64,000 nt of DNA from the NCBI RefSeq assembly GCF_002243345.2, contig NZ_CP022655.2, forward strand, positions 2,606,501-2,670,500, read 5' to 3'. The notes under the pieces were generated by a model. It was given only the letters and a program-made list of their open reading frames with translations, was not told the DNA's origin and ran no database searches. Positions 16,229 to 25,361 of the stretch are shown here, one piece after another. The translations under genes were made by a program, and so were the position numbers. This DNA comes from Paenibacillus sp. RUD330 (GTDB lineage Bacteria; Bacillota; Bacilli; Paenibacillales; Paenibacillaceae). The first letter of the stretch is position 1; the number at the start of each line of letters is the position of its first letter.

Positions 16229-18532
16229 TTATCTTGTTTTTCGTGCCGGAATGAGCAGCGTCAGGCTGACCAGCGACACGAAGATCGTGGCGCCCATATC
16301 CGACAGGATCGCGATCCACAGGGTCAGCCAGCCCGGAATGGTGAGCAAAAGGGCGATGAGCTTGAGGCCGAGAGCGACGGATAGATTGAAGCGGATGATC
16401 CGATTCGTCGTTTTTGCGGTCCGGACAGCAGAGGGAAGCTTCGTCAGATTGTCCTGCATGAGCACCAGATCGGCCGTTTCAATGGCGCTGTCCGTGCCTT
16501 TTCCCATGGCGATGCCGAGATCGGCTGCCGCCAAAGCTGGGGCGTCATTGATGCCGTCGCCGATCATGGCCACCTTGCCGGAAGACTTGAGCTCTTGGAT
16601 CCGCTTGACTTTATCCTCCGGCAGCAGGCCGGCGTATACATCGGTCAAGCCGGCTGCTTTGGCCATGCGGTCCGCGGATTGGGCGTTGTCGCCGGTTAGC
16701 ATGACCGTGCGGCGAATGCCCGCCCGCCGCAGCCCCTGCAGCACCGTCGGGCTTTCCGGCCGCAGCTCGTCGGATATGCCGAACATGCCCAGCACGCGGG
16801 TATCGTCGGCGACGAGCACAAGCGTATACCCCTGATTCAGGAATGCTTCGACCGATGTTCTGATGCTGTCATAACCGGCAAGTCCGAGACTCTCGATGAG
16901 CTGCTGGCTGCCAAGGGTATAGGTCGTTCCGTCCTTCGTGGCCTTCAGCCCGCGCCCGGCGGCCGTCTCCGATTCCAGCGGCTCGACAGGCACGGAGTGC
17001 TGCCTGGCATAATCCAGAACCGCTCCCGCAAGCGGATGGGACGAACCGCTCTCGATCGCGGCCGCGATCGGCAGGAACCGCTCATCCCAAATTTCAGCGG
17101 CAGCGACATGCGGCCGGCCTTTGGTCAGCGTTCCGGTCTTGTCGAAGGCGATCGTATCGATTTTGCCGAGCTGCTCCAAAAAGGCTCCGCCTTTGACCAG
17201 AATTCCTTCGCGCGCCAATCGGGTAATTCCGGCCAGAATGGCAACAGGCGAGGAGAGGATCAAGGCGCATGGGCATCCTACGATAAGGACGGCCAGGCCT
17301 TCATAAAGCCAGTGGTTCCATGAACCTCCGAGCAGCAGCGGAGGGATGAGGATGACGAGCAGGGAAACAAGCATGATAAAGGGCGTGTAATACCGGGAGA
17401 AGCGGTTGATGAACAGCTCCGTCGGCGTTTTCGATTCCTGGGCCTCCTGCACGAGCTGCAGGATTTTGGCCAGCGAGGACTGCTGGTAAGCCCGGTCGAT
17501 CCGGACTGTCAGCATGCCTTCGTTGTTGAGGCTGCCGCCGAAAACCTGATCGCCGATCCTCTTGTCGACGGGGAGCGACTCGCCTGTGATCGCCGCTTCG
17601 TTGACAGAGCTCTGCCCGCTTGCGATCGTCCCGTCCGATGGAATCTGCGAGCCTGCTTTGACGAGCACGAGATCGCCCTCGCGAAGCCGGCTTACCGGGA
17701 CGGATTGCTGGCTGCCGCCGGCCAGCAGCACGGCTTCCTTCGGCGCCGCCTGCAGCAGCCGGTCCATGGAACGGCGGGCGCGGTTCATGCCGAGGCCCTC
17801 AAGCAGCTCGTTGATGCCGAACAGAATGGCGACGAGCGTCGCTTCCTTCCATTCCTGAATCGCGGCCGCTCCGATCAAGGCGACGGTCATGAGCGTATCG
17901 ATGTTGAAGCGAAAGCGCAGCAGATTGCGGAGCCCTCTCCAGAACGTCGACCAGCCGCTCAGAACGATCGCCGCGACATAAAAGACGACCTGCATCGTGT
18001 CGGAGAGAAGCGATGACCATGCCGCCACAGCGAACAGGAGGAAGGAGGCGCCTAATAGAGATATGGTCAAGCGGCTTGCGCCTCCATGGTCATGGTCATG
18101 GTGATCCCCATTCTGATCATGGGAGTGGTCATGGCTGAGGGGTTGAGCAGCTTCGGCAGCAGGGCCGGCAGCTTGGGAACCATCGGAAGCAGCCGGCGCA
18201 TCGCCTGGAGATCGGCTTGAGCCGGAGCGGTTATGGCTGCTGCTGCCATGCACATGCTCCGAGGAGGGATCCTGGCCGGATTCCGGCAAAACGCAAGAAG
18301 AGGAAGCTTCTGCAGCAGGGCTTGAAGCAGGCACGGCTGAACCGATCAAAGCCGCTCCGTCGGACTTCAAAATTTTGCGCAGCTTATCGAGCGGCACCCG
18401 CTCGTCGATGACAAGCCGGGCCGAGGAATAATGAAGCGCAGCAGTATCGCCGTAAGGAAGCTTGCGAATTTCACGTTCGAGCTCGAGCGTGCAATTGCCG
18501 CAGCTGAGGCCTTTCACGCGGTATTCCGTCAT
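16229..18532 (-). CDS. heavy-metal P1B-type ATPase (Zn/Cd/Pb class), His-rich
   Basis: 767-residue efflux pump. In order: an N-terminal heavy-metal-associated domain with GLSCGNC; a 100-residue low-complexity linker ending in a His/Asp-rich run (LSHDHSHDQNGDHHDHDH); membrane helices with the transport motif VGCPCALI; the phosphorylation motif DKTGTLTKG; the nucleotide-site motif SGSSHPLAG; and the hinge GDGINDAPALAAADLGIAMG. The CPC motif and His-rich tail fit Zn/Cd/Pb export rather than Cu. I start at the ATG at 18532 (AGGT 8 nt upstream) because the longer frame to 18580 would begin at the predicted transcription start. Confidence 0.9.
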   Translation of the reverse strand: MTEYRVKGLSCGNCTLELEREIRKLPYGDTAALHYSSARLVIDERVPLDKLRKILKSDGAALIGSAVPASSPAAEASSSCVLPESGQDPSSEHVHGSSSHNRSGSSRSPGDAPAASDGSQAAGPAAEAAQPLSHDHSHDQNGDHHDHDHGGASRLTISLLGASFLLFAVAAWSSLLSDTMQVVFYVAAIVLSGWSTFWRGLRNLLRFRFNIDTLMTVALIGAAAIQEWKEATLVAILFGINELLEGLGMNRARRSMDRLLQAAPKEAVLLAGGSQQSVPVSRLREGDLVLVKAGSQIPSDGTIASGQSSVNEAAITGESLPVDKRIGDQVFGGSLNNEGMLTVRIDRAYQQSSLAKILQLVQEAQESKTPTELFINRFSRYYTPFIMLVSLLVILIPPLLLGGSWNHWLYEGLAVLIVGCPCALILSSPVAILAGITRLAREGILVKGGAFLEQLGKIDTIAFDKTGTLTKGRPHVAAAEIWDERFLPIAAAIESGSSHPLAGAVLDYARQHSVPVEPLESETAAGRGLKATKDGTTYTLGSQQLIESLGLAGYDSIRTSVEAFLNQGYTLVLVADDTRVLGMFGISDELRPESPTVLQGLRRAGIRRTVMLTGDNAQSADRMAKAAGLTDVYAGLLPEDKVKRIQELKSSGKVAMIGDGINDAPALAAADLGIAMGKGTDSAIETADLVLMQDNLTKLPSAVRTAKTTNRIIRFNLSVALGLKLIALLLTIPGWLTLWIAILSDMGATIFVSLVSLTLLIPARKTR

Positions 18533-18570
18533 CGTCGCTACCTGCTTTCCAGTAAGAGAATTAATATAAC

Positions 18571-18617
18571 ATATGATCACTTGCTCATATAATATGATTA
18601 AACCAATGGGGTGTCAA
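18571..18617 (-). promoter_or_regulatory. P-type ATPase promoter with ArsR/CzrA-type operator
   Basis: On the minus strand, TTGACA (18612-18617) and TATTAT (18589-18594) are spaced 17 bp apart, close to a consensus sigma-A promoter. Overlapping the -10 and start site is ATATGAGCAAGTGATCATAT (18571-18590), with arms ATATGA/TCATAT as in operators of metal-sensing ArsR proteins. The nearby ArsR-family gene is the likely repressor. Confidence 0.8.
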
Positions 18618-18621
18618 TGCA

Positions 18622-18650
18622 AACAGCCCTTTGAAGGCTGTCTTTTTTTA
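18622..18650 (+). terminator. intrinsic terminator upstream of the arsR-family gene
   Basis: AACAGCC-ctttgaa-GGCTGT is followed by CTTTTTTT on the + strand. No + strand gene lies immediately upstream. It may block read-through towards the regulator gene or end antisense transcription from the ATPase locus. Confidence 0.65.
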
Positions 18651-18725
18651 TTATCCGTAAAAGTTCCGCTTTAACTCCACGTTTGTTATAATGAAACAAC
18701 CCTAGAGAAACCGGAGTGATGAAGA

Positions 18726-19145
18726 ATGACCGATGAACCATCCTATTCTTCGGCTGAGCGGCCTGATTCCGGCGAGGGGCGGTTGGAGACGGCCGAAGTG
18801 GTCGACGAGGACTTCGGGGAAGAGTCGACAGCCAATCTGGATGCGGTGCGCGCTTCGATGCTGGATGAGAATTCCGCCGGCCAGCTGGCCGACTGGATGA
18901 AGGCCTTTTCGGATCCTACGCGCGTGAGGCTGGTCGGCGCTCTGCTTCATGCCGAATTATGCGTGCATGACTTGACCGTGCTGCTGGATATGAACCAGTC
19001 GGCTGTATCCCATCAGCTTCGTTATCTCCGCAACATGCGCATCGTCAAGCGCCGCAAGGCAGGCAAGACCGTGTTCTACTCCTTGGACGACGACCATGTA
19101 GAGCAAATATTCACGCAGACGCTGCAGCATATCCGGCATTCCTAG
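18726..19145 (+). CDS. ArsR/SmtB-family metal-sensing repressor, CzrA-like
   Basis: 139-residue winged-helix repressor. The core begins near residue 45 (FSDPTRVRLVGALL), with recognition region LDMNQSAVSHQLRYLRN. The C-terminal helix LDDDHVEQIFTQTLQHIRH carries the Asp-x-His ... His-x-x-His set that binds Zn or Co in CzrA (the alpha-5 site). It lacks the alpha-3 Cys motif of CadC. An acidic N-terminal extension of about 40 residues is longer than in CzrA. It lies divergent from the P-type ATPase and presumably represses it until Zn or a similar ion binds. Confidence 0.88.
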   Translation: MTDEPSYSSAERPDSGEGRLETAEVVDEDFGEESTANLDAVRASMLDENSAGQLADWMKAFSDPTRVRLVGALLHAELCVHDLTVLLDMNQSAVSHQLRYLRNMRIVKRRKAGKTVFYSLDDDHVEQIFTQTLQHIRHS

Positions 19146-19252
19146 CCATAGGATTGCCGATTTTTCTTGCCTTCAAAATGGCGTGAAATACATATTTTAC
19201 GCAACTTCGATTTTAAAGCGATAAAAGCAGTCAAAGCGGGAGGTTGGAGGAC

Positions 19253-20191
19253 TTGTACGCAACGAATCATGAGCTTCTGGACACCTATGGAACGGAACTT
19301 GAGCTGTTCGGCATCTGGATGAAAAACCAGGGCATGACCGCCTCGACCGAAAGAGCCTACAAGGCCGATGTCGGCCAATATCTCGCGATGCTGCATCCCG
19401 CTCCGCTGGAGCAGTCCACCAAGCTCGACATTATGCGTTATTTGTCGCGCACGCGGGAAGCGGGGGCGGGGGATGAAGCGCGCAACCGGAAGCTGTCCTC
19501 TCTGCGCGCCTTTTACAAGGCGCTCAACGAGATGGAGCAGCTGAACGTGAATCCGGCCGCGCTGACGGCCAAATCGAGGCAGCAGAAAAACCGCATCCCG
19601 GTCTATCTGGAGGAGGAGCAGCTGCAGCTGCTGTTCGAGCATGTCGAAGGCAAGCATCGCGAGCGCAATCTGTCGATCTTGCTGCTGATGTCCTATGCCG
19701 GACTTCGGGTCGGAGAGATCCACAGGCTCAACCGCCACGACCTGACGTCCGAAGGCATGCTGTCCGTTCTGGGCAAAGGGCGCAAATGGCGTTATCTGCC
19801 GCTGCCGTCGTCGCTGGCGCGGCTGCTGCTCCAAATGATGGAAACCTCCGAGCTCAAGATGAAGCAAGGTAAGGAGCAGCCGATGTTCGTGTCCCAGCTC
19901 GGCAGGCGCCTGTCGATCCGGATGATTCAGAACATGGCGGATTCCACGCTCTCCCGGCTGCAGGCCAGCTTGCCGGAGCTGTCGATGAAGAAGCTGTCGA
20001 GCCATAAGCTGAGGCATAGCTTCGCCACGATGCAGATCCGCAGCGGCACGGATATCCGGACGCTGCAGGAGCTGCTCGGGCACGCCAGCATCGAGACGAC
20101 TCAAATCTATACGCATATCGACAACAAGCAGCTGCGCGAGGCTATGGATTCCGTTGCCGGCAAAATACCGACGTGGGTGAAAAGGGGATAG
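19253..20191 (+). CDS. tyrosine recombinase/integrase, XerC/XerD-like
   Basis: 312 residues. An N-terminal SAM-like core-binding domain precedes the catalytic domain. Catalytic residues are seen in AGLRVGEIH (Arg), HKLRHSFAT (His-x-x-Arg) and LLGHASIETTQIYTHI (His and Tyr nucleophile). I place the start at TTG 19253, which has GGGAGG 9 nt upstream. The TTG at 19244 directly abuts that site. No phage or transposon genes lie nearby. The 3' end, including the stop codon, lies in a 25-bp tandem duplication. Confidence 0.85.
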   Translation: MYATNHELLDTYGTELELFGIWMKNQGMTASTERAYKADVGQYLAMLHPAPLEQSTKLDIMRYLSRTREAGAGDEARNRKLSSLRAFYKALNEMEQLNVNPAALTAKSRQQKNRIPVYLEEEQLQLLFEHVEGKHRERNLSILLLMSYAGLRVGEIHRLNRHDLTSEGMLSVLGKGRKWRYLPLPSSLARLLLQMMETSELKMKQGKEQPMFVSQLGRRLSIRMIQNMADSTLSRLQASLPELSMKKLSSHKLRHSFATMQIRSGTDIRTLQELLGHASIETTQIYTHIDNKQLREAMDSVAGKIPTWVKRG

Positions 20192-20224
20192 CCGCTTGAG
20201 GGTGAAAAGGGGATAGCCGCTTGA
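20175..20224 (+). repeat. perfect 25-bp tandem duplication at the recombinase 3' end
   Basis: Bases 20175-20199 are repeated exactly at 20200-20224. The unit starts GGGTGAAAAGGGGATAGCCG. The stop codon of the recombinase gene (TAG, 20189-20191) is in the first copy, so the second copy is outside the reading frame. Confidence 0.9.
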
Positions 20225-20250
20225 ATGTGCCAGCGGGCAACGCCTGCCGA

Positions 20251-20290
20251 CCGCATCTTCCGCCTTTGGCCGAAGATGCGGTTCTTTTTT
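20251..20290 (+). terminator. intrinsic terminator
   Basis: CCGCATCTTC/GAAGATGCGG (20251-20260 with 20272-20281) is followed by TTCTTTTTT. It separates the recombinase gene from the germination operon. Confidence 0.85.
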
Positions 20291-20408
20291 GCCCGACTGC
20301 GAGAAGGCATGGTCGTCTCGCCTGCAAGGAAGCGGGTTCGCCGCCGAATATCCATGGATGAAAATGGATACTCTAAGCGTTACTTGCTGCATAGGAGGCG
20401 AAAACAAC

Positions 20409-21491
20409 ATGTACTCACGGACGCAGGTTATTTTCCTTCTCCTGTTATCTCTGGGCATATCGAATCATGTACTCATTCTGCCGCAGCTGCTGAAGACTTC
20501 CGGCAGGGATTCCTGGATCAGCGTCCTGGTCGCCTATGTAGTTCTGCTTGTGTCGGGCCTGTTCTTTGTGCGGATATCCAAATCCATCGGCAAGGAGAAG
20601 CTGTATGGCTGGCTGAAGTCGCGGATGGGCATCTGGATCGCCGTTCCGCTGATCGCGGTTTTGGCTGTGAACTATTTTCTCGCGGGGTACATCGCCCTTT
20701 TCGATATGATCGAGGTCGTGACGATTTTTTTCCTGCCTTTCACGCCCATCTGGATTGTTACCGTAATGTTCATGCTGTTCGCCCTTGGCGCCTCCTACAA
20801 GGGAGGAAGCACGCTGTTCCAAATGTCGGCGATGCTTCTGCCGATCGTCTGGCTGCTGGGCCATTTCGTGTCGGCGTTTACGTTCTACGCCAAGGATTAC
20901 GGCTATTTGCTGCCCGTCCTGGCCAACGGAGCGGGTCCAGTGCTCAAGGGGAGCATGATCGTCGTGGGCGGAACGACGGATCTGCTGCTGCTGCTCCTGC
21001 TGCAGCATAAGCTCAAAAAACCTCTCAACTATATCGGTCTCGTCATCCTGATCACCTTGCTGTGCGGGCTCGTCATCGGCCCCGTAACAGGAAGCCTCGC
21101 CGCGTTCGGTCCGTCGGTGGCCGCAAGCCTGCGTTTTCCCGCCTTCGAGCAATGGAGGCTGCTCATTGTCGGCAAGCGGATTTCCCATGTCGATTTCCTG
21201 GCCATCCTGCAGCTGATGAGCGGCTCTCTCGTCCGGATCGCTCTCATGCTGTTCCTGCTGACGGATATTCTGGAGACGAAATCGATCCGATTCCGCCGTT
21301 GGTGGACTTCGGGTGTGGCGCTTGCGCTCGTCGTCATGATCTTGATGCCCATCAGCGACATCACGATGCAGCATTTCATGGAGTTCCTTTATTTTCCGGG
21401 ACTCGTCCTATTCGGTCTTGCCATGCTGCTGATCTTGTTCATCGCCAGCTTCATTCCGCCTGGAAGAGGGATGAGCCGAAATGAAGGATAA
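20409..21491 (+). CDS. gerAB: germinant receptor B subunit (GerAB/GerKB family)
   Basis: 360-residue integral membrane protein with about ten hydrophobic helices, of the spore-germination branch of the APC superfamily. It begins with the typical SRTQVIFLLLLSLGISNHVL segment. It forms the inner-membrane germinant receptor with the A and C subunits encoded next. AGGAGG lies 10 nt before the ATG. Its 3' end overlaps gerAA by 11 nt. Operon order is B-A-C. Which germinant it senses cannot be told. Confidence 0.88.
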   Translation: MYSRTQVIFLLLLSLGISNHVLILPQLLKTSGRDSWISVLVAYVVLLVSGLFFVRISKSIGKEKLYGWLKSRMGIWIAVPLIAVLAVNYFLAGYIALFDMIEVVTIFFLPFTPIWIVTVMFMLFALGASYKGGSTLFQMSAMLLPIVWLLGHFVSAFTFYAKDYGYLLPVLANGAGPVLKGSMIVVGGTTDLLLLLLLQHKLKKPLNYIGLVILITLLCGLVIGPVTGSLAAFGPSVAASLRFPAFEQWRLLIVGKRISHVDFLAILQLMSGSLVRIALMLFLLTDILETKSIRFRRWWTSGVALALVVMILMPISDITMQHFMEFLYFPGLVLFGLAMLLILFIASFIPPGRGMSRNEG

Positions 21492-22959
21492 GCAGAAGGA
21501 TAAGCAGCAGCAGCCGCCGGCGATTATGCGTCTGGAGGAGCTGCTTGCGGCGGGCGGGCTGAAGGGAGAGGACCTGAAGCAAGGGCTCTCGGTCTACTCC
21601 GATCTTTTTTTTGCTCCCGTTCCGGAAAGCTATGCATCCAAGTTCGCTGTCTTCTACTGCGATGGAATGATCGATAATGCCGAGCTGAACGAGTATATGA
21701 ACCCGCTTATCGCTTGGCTCGACAAAGGGGGGAGCGGGCAGGGCGGCCCGCCGGCGGCCCCGCCGATCATCGAGGCGGATACCGCCAGCCGGATGATCGA
21801 TCTGCTGTTCACCGGTTATGTCCTCTTTCATCAAGCGGGTGAGCGCAGGTTCCACGCTCTCAACATCGCGGATATTCCGAAGCGGCAGCCTGCGGAGTCC
21901 AATACGGAAATTTCCATCAAAGGACCCAAGGACGCCTTCACCGAAGAGGTGAATACGAACCTGGCCCTGATCCGCAAAAGGCTGCAGACGTCCCATCTGT
22001 TCAGCGAGCAGTTCGATATCGGGTCCTTGAGCCGCACGAAGGTATACCTGGTGTATCTCGACCATAAAGCCGATCCGGTCCTTATCGAGGAAATTAGGAA
22101 ACGGCTCTCCAGCTTCGAGACGGAGAGCATCATCGGGAGCGGCCAGCTGGAGCAGTGGCTGTCGGACCGGTCTTTTTCCCTGTTTCCTCTCTTCGATTAC
22201 ATTGCCCGGCCCGATTTCGCCACGGAATGCCTGCTTAGAGGCAGGTTCATCGTCATCGTCAACGGGTCTCCGATGGTGCTCATCGGTCCGATCAATTTCT
22301 TCGAGGTGCTCAAGTCGCCGGAGGATGTGCATTACCCGTATCATTTCGTCATTCTTCAGCGGCTGATCCGGATGGTCGGGTTTCTGACCGCCATTTTCCT
22401 GCCCGGCTTCTGGGTTGCGATAGGCTCGGTGAACGTATCCCAAATTCCTTTCCAGCTGCTGGCGACGGTGGTTGTCTCCCGAAGCGGCATTCCGCTCCCG
22501 CTGGCGCTGGAGGCGCTGACTCTCTTGATCTTATTTGAGCTCCTGAGGGAAGCGGGGGTCAGGCTCCCCAAAGCGGTCGGCCAAACGGTCGGCATCGTCG
22601 GCGGCATCATCATCGGCGATGCCGCCGTCCGCGCAGGACTGGCTTCGCCGACGATGCTCGTGGTCATCTCGACCTCGGCCGTCGCGACGTTCGTGCTCGT
22701 CAACCAATCCCTTTCCGGCACAGTGAGCGTCATTCGGCTGTTCGTCCTGCTCTTCTCCTCTTACTTGGGCGTGTACGGATTCATGCTGTCCGGCATCGGC
22801 ATCCTGATCTATCTTTGCCGGCTCGATTCGTTCGGCCTCAACTATCTGGAGCCGATCGCTTCCTTGCGATTCCGGGAATGGATGTCCGCCTTGGCCTTGA
22901 ACCCGCGCCAAAGGCGCAATTATACGGCAACAATGCTGAAAAAACGGAAGAGGGGATAA
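21481..22959 (+). CDS. gerAA: germinant receptor A subunit (GerAA family)
   Basis: 492 residues. A large soluble N-terminal part (about 270 residues) is followed by hydrophobic helices from about residue 290 to 440 and a basic C-terminal tail. Family landmarks include GRFIVIVNGSPMVLIGP and RSGIPLPLALEAL. It acts in the spore inner membrane with the B and C subunits. The start overlaps the end of gerAB, indicating translational coupling. Confidence 0.9.
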   Translation: MKDKQKDKQQQPPAIMRLEELLAAGGLKGEDLKQGLSVYSDLFFAPVPESYASKFAVFYCDGMIDNAELNEYMNPLIAWLDKGGSGQGGPPAAPPIIEADTASRMIDLLFTGYVLFHQAGERRFHALNIADIPKRQPAESNTEISIKGPKDAFTEEVNTNLALIRKRLQTSHLFSEQFDIGSLSRTKVYLVYLDHKADPVLIEEIRKRLSSFETESIIGSGQLEQWLSDRSFSLFPLFDYIARPDFATECLLRGRFIVIVNGSPMVLIGPINFFEVLKSPEDVHYPYHFVILQRLIRMVGFLTAIFLPGFWVAIGSVNVSQIPFQLLATVVVSRSGIPLPLALEALTLLILFELLREAGVRLPKAVGQTVGIVGGIIIGDAAVRAGLASPTMLVVISTSAVATFVLVNQSLSGTVSVIRLFVLLFSSYLGVYGFMLSGIGILIYLCRLDSFGLNYLEPIASLRFREWMSALALNPRQRRNYTATMLKKRKRG

Positions 22960-22962
22960 TTT

Positions 22963-24126
22963 ATGCTGCGGCGCGCGCTGGGCGGACTCGCGGTCCTGCT
23001 GACGATGACCTCCTGCTCGGGAAGCACGGATATCGTCGATCCCCAGGATCTGAATTATGTTACTGCCATCGGAATCGATTACGTGGACGGAAGGTACGTC
23101 GGGTATTATCAGATGCTCGACTTCGCTTCCGTCGCCAAGACGGAAACGAACGCGAACGACCAAAGTCCGATGATCTGGGTCGGCCATGGACAGGGCTCCA
23201 CGCTGAACGACGCGATGTTTGAGATCTATAAAACGAGCCAATCCATGATTGTCTGGTCGCATATGACGGCTGTCATTTTCGGCGAAGGGGCTATCCGGCA
23301 TGGACTCGAGCATGTGTTCGACAGCTTGCCCCGATACCATGAAATCAGGCTGACGCCTTGGGTATACGCGACGAAGGACAAGATGGAGGATATCCTCATG
23401 ATGAACGGATTTTTCCGGCAATCGGCGCTGAATACGATTTTGCATGAGCCCAAGTCCATCTTCATTCAGAATTCCCAGCTTGAGCCCGTGCAGTTGTTCG
23501 AGCTGATGCGGAGCGCATTCGAGCCGGGAGAGACCGCTTATATACCGGCGGTGTCCATTAACAAGACGCAGTGGAAGGACCAGAAGGGAAAAGAGGAAAA
23601 GCCGTATGTGAGCGGGGCTTACTTCATCAAGGAAAAGCGTCTGCAGTCGCTCGTTCCGATCAAGCAGCTGCAAGGAATGCGCTGGCTTACCGAGGAATCG
23701 AACCGGATATCAGTGCTTGTGCCTTCGGAGGACAAAACGGATGTGCAGATTATTTTTCTGGATCCGAAATCCAGCATTTCCGTCCGCCCGGGTCCGACCC
23801 CCACATTCGAGGTCGAAATCCAGACCAAAGGATACATTTCGTCGCGGCAAAACGAGAGGTACTTGTCCTTGTCCCAGCTGGAGGCAGCTTCCAACATAAA
23901 AATTGAAGAAGAGGTCCGCCAGATGGTCGAGCACTCCATCCGCACCAAGACGGACCTCCTGAATTTGGAGCATGCGATGTACAAAAAAGCCAACCGTGCG
24001 TGGAAAGCGTTGGGGAACGATACGTCTCTGTTCGACATGAACCCGGTTGTGGAGATCAAGGTGAATTCGCGAATCAGCCATTCCGGCGCTCTCAAGAATG
24101 CCATGATCGGAGAGGTCGCCCGGTGA
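22963..24126 (+). CDS. gerAC: germinant receptor C subunit, Ger(x)C lipoprotein
   Basis: 387 residues. A signal peptide ends in a lipobox, LTMTSCSG, with Cys near residue 18, so the protein is lipid-anchored. The N-terminal segment LNYVTAIGIDYVDGRYVGYYQ is typical of Ger(x)C proteins. It starts 3 bp after gerAA. The gene is convergent with the oxidoreductase gene, with no clear terminator in the 30-bp gap. Confidence 0.9.
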   Translation: MLRRALGGLAVLLTMTSCSGSTDIVDPQDLNYVTAIGIDYVDGRYVGYYQMLDFASVAKTETNANDQSPMIWVGHGQGSTLNDAMFEIYKTSQSMIVWSHMTAVIFGEGAIRHGLEHVFDSLPRYHEIRLTPWVYATKDKMEDILMMNGFFRQSALNTILHEPKSIFIQNSQLEPVQLFELMRSAFEPGETAYIPAVSINKTQWKDQKGKEEKPYVSGAYFIKEKRLQSLVPIKQLQGMRWLTEESNRISVLVPSEDKTDVQIIFLDPKSSISVRPGPTPTFEVEIQTKGYISSRQNERYLSLSQLEAASNIKIEEEVRQMVEHSIRTKTDLLNLEHAMYKKANRAWKALGNDTSLFDMNPVVEIKVNSRISHSGALKNAMIGEVAR

Positions 24127-24156
24127 CGGACCCATCTCATCATAGAGAAAGTGCAG

Positions 24157-25200
24157 CTAGCGTCCCAGAAGCTCCGATAGGAGCACCTTCCGCCCGCTTC
24201 TTGAGCTTTCCATAGCGCCGAGCACCATCGCCATGCTGAAAAGGTTGTCCCGGCAGTCCGTTTCGGCGGGGCGTTCCTGCAGGAGGGAGGCGAACATTTC
24301 GTCCAGGCAGCGGTGATGCCAGGAGGCTCCGCCGGCTTCCGGGGAGGCTTCGATCCGCTTCGTCGCCTTCAAGAAGGCTTGCTCCTCCTGCTCGGGGGCG
24401 AGGACTTCCGCGTAAGGGCGGTCCGCGCCGTTCCATATCGCCGTTCCGGCAGAGCCTGTAATCCGCCACTGGGCTTCCCATGAGGTGGGGGCGCCTTCTG
24501 CGCACCAGGAGCCCCGGTAGTTGAACACGGAGCCGTCGGACATTTCGAAGATGCAGACGGCAGCCGCGCTTCCCGCATACCAGGACCCGGCAGGGTTGAA
24601 TTCATGGCAATAGACGGATACAGGGTCGGCGCCGAGAATAAGCCTCGCCTGATCGAACGTATGGATGGCCATATCCAGAATGAGAGGGCTTTCCATGGCA
24701 TCCCGGAAGCCGCCGAAGTGAGCGCCGATGAAAAAGTCCGCTCCGGCGAAGCCCGGCTTGCCGATCGTTCCTTCCTCGATCAGATGCCGCAGCGCCCGTA
24801 TATTCGGGTCGAAGCGCCTGTTCTGCATGACGGCATGACATCGTCCCGTCTCATCCGATACCCGGACGAGATCGAGGCAGCCGTCGAGCGATTCGGCGAG
24901 CGGCTTCTCGGAGAATACGTCGCAGCCAAGCTTCATCGCAGCCGTCCCGATCTCGTGATGGCTGGCCGGGATGGTGACATCGAACACGAGATTGGCTCCG
25001 TTTTCCCGGATCGCTTCCTCAAGCGACACATGCTTCCCGCAGCTTAGCCCATGCCTTTCGGCCATTTGCTCCGCGGACTCCAGACGGATGTCGACGAGTC
25101 CGACAATCTCCGCATCCTGTCTGCCCATTGCGTATTCCACCCAAGTATTCGCCATGCCGCCGCATCCGGCGACGACAATTCGAAACGCCTTCTCTTCCAT
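24157..25200 (-). CDS. Gfo/Idh/MocA family oxidoreductase
   Basis: 347 residues. The N-terminal Rossmann motif is FRIVVAGCGGMANTW. The SEKPLAES motif near residue 95 contains the conserved Lys of this family. A C-terminal alpha/beta dimerisation domain follows. Members act on sugars, inositols or their derivatives with NAD(P). I start at the ATG at 25200 (GGAGG 10 nt upstream). The gene is divergent from an AraC-type regulator, which probably controls it, so a role in carbohydrate catabolism is likely. Substrate unknown. Confidence 0.87.
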   Translation of the reverse strand: MEEKAFRIVVAGCGGMANTWVEYAMGRQDAEIVGLVDIRLESAEQMAERHGLSCGKHVSLEEAIRENGANLVFDVTIPASHHEIGTAAMKLGCDVFSEKPLAESLDGCLDLVRVSDETGRCHAVMQNRRFDPNIRALRHLIEEGTIGKPGFAGADFFIGAHFGGFRDAMESPLILDMAIHTFDQARLILGADPVSVYCHEFNPAGSWYAGSAAAVCIFEMSDGSVFNYRGSWCAEGAPTSWEAQWRITGSAGTAIWNGADRPYAEVLAPEQEEQAFLKATKRIEASPEAGGASWHHRCLDEMFASLLQERPAETDCRDNLFSMAMVLGAMESSRSGRKVLLSELLGR

Positions 25201-25361
25201 TTGTACCAGCCTCCTCAAGCCAAGCCCTTCCTGTCGGGCTTGTCATCCACTCTGATTTTGAGCTATAGTAAACGCTGTCAAGTGAATTGTAACGCATTTC
25301 ACCCCTATAATCTCGATCCAAAATTGCGCAAAACCACTCTTATCTTGTGCAGGTGAAGCCG

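Noticed and set aside
21451-22443. A 330-codon minus-strand frame within gerAA
   Set aside because: Shadow of gerAA, with no ribosome site or recognisable domain.
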